DNA of 5,242 bases, taken from Candidatus Iainarchaeum sp. (lineage in GTDB: Archaea; Iainarchaeota; Iainarchaeia; Iainarchaeales; Iainarchaeaceae). The stretch lies in the NCBI GenBank assembly GCA_013331625.1, contig DUGC01000094.1, positions 6,315 through 11,556 on the forward strand. The letters run 5' to 3'. The notes beneath the pieces were generated by a model, which was not told where the DNA came from, did no database searches, and was given only the letters and a program-made list of their open reading frames with translations. Numbering within the stretch: position 1 is the stretch's first letter; every line of letters starts with the position of its first letter. Positions 5,192-5,242 of the stretch are shown piece by piece. A program made the translations under genes and the position numbers.

Positions 5192-5242
5192 AGCCTCCAG
5201 TGGGGGTTGAACCCACGACCTGCGGTTTACAAAACCGCCGCT
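5192..5242 (-). tRNA. tRNA-Thr(UGU), 3' part; 5' end beyond the window
   Basis: The minus strand from 5242 gives tRNA positions 23 to 73. The anticodon stem GCGGT/ACCGC (5234-5238 with 5222-5226) closes the loop TTTGTAA, so the anticodon is UGU (5229-5231) for threonine. A five-base variable loop (AGGTC) follows, then the T arm GTGGG-TTCAACC-CCCAC, the acceptor strand TGGAGGC and discriminator T at 5192. U73 is the form known for archaeal tRNA-Thr, where bacteria use A. CCA is not encoded (TCA follows) and would be added by the CCA-adding enzyme. The D arm and 5' acceptor strand are cut off by the window edge, so acceptor pairing cannot be checked. tRNA 3' ends are common integration sites, and the AT-rich gene downstream of this one fits that pattern. 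Confidence 0.92.

Overview
The window reads as archaeal chromosome. Two genes have a TTTAAATA TATA box about 26 bases upstream of an ATG with no leader. The tRNA-Thr has U at the discriminator position (the archaeal state) and no encoded CCA. The glycosyltransferase resembles the archaeal MJ1255 family, and the largest gene has an MCM-like C-terminal half. The species cannot be named from this; a GC content near 50% in most genes and small gene units would fit a DPANN-type genome, but that is a guess.

Layout, with all convincing genes on the minus strand. Read in transcription order from the right edge: (1) the 3' two thirds of a tRNA-Thr(UGU), 5192-5242; (2) an AT-rich spacer with small dyads; (3) an AT-rich 456-467 aa gene, 3634-5004 (or to 5037), whose C-terminal half looks like the AAA C-lobe, lid and winged helix of an MCM helicase but which has no Walker A motif; (4) a GC-richer 260-base block, 3366-3629, with no convincing gene, an open frame on each strand and nested inverted repeats that could fold as an RNA; (5) a type IV toxin-antitoxin pair, abiEi-like antitoxin (2662-3294) and abiEii-like nucleotidyltransferase toxin (1715-2665), overlapping by 4 bases; (6) a GT-B glycosyltransferase (475-1602) with its own TATA promoter; (7) the start of a secreted Ig-like protein (1-375) that runs off the left edge.

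The right half (tRNA-Thr, MCM-like gene, unexplained block, AbiE pair) has the make-up of an accessory island beside a tRNA gene. The sharp drop in GC across the MCM-like gene supports transfer, but no integrase and no duplicated tRNA 3' end are visible, so integration is not shown. The left half (glycosyltransferase and exported protein) looks like ordinary cell-surface biology. The two genes are separately promoted and no direct link between them is demonstrated.
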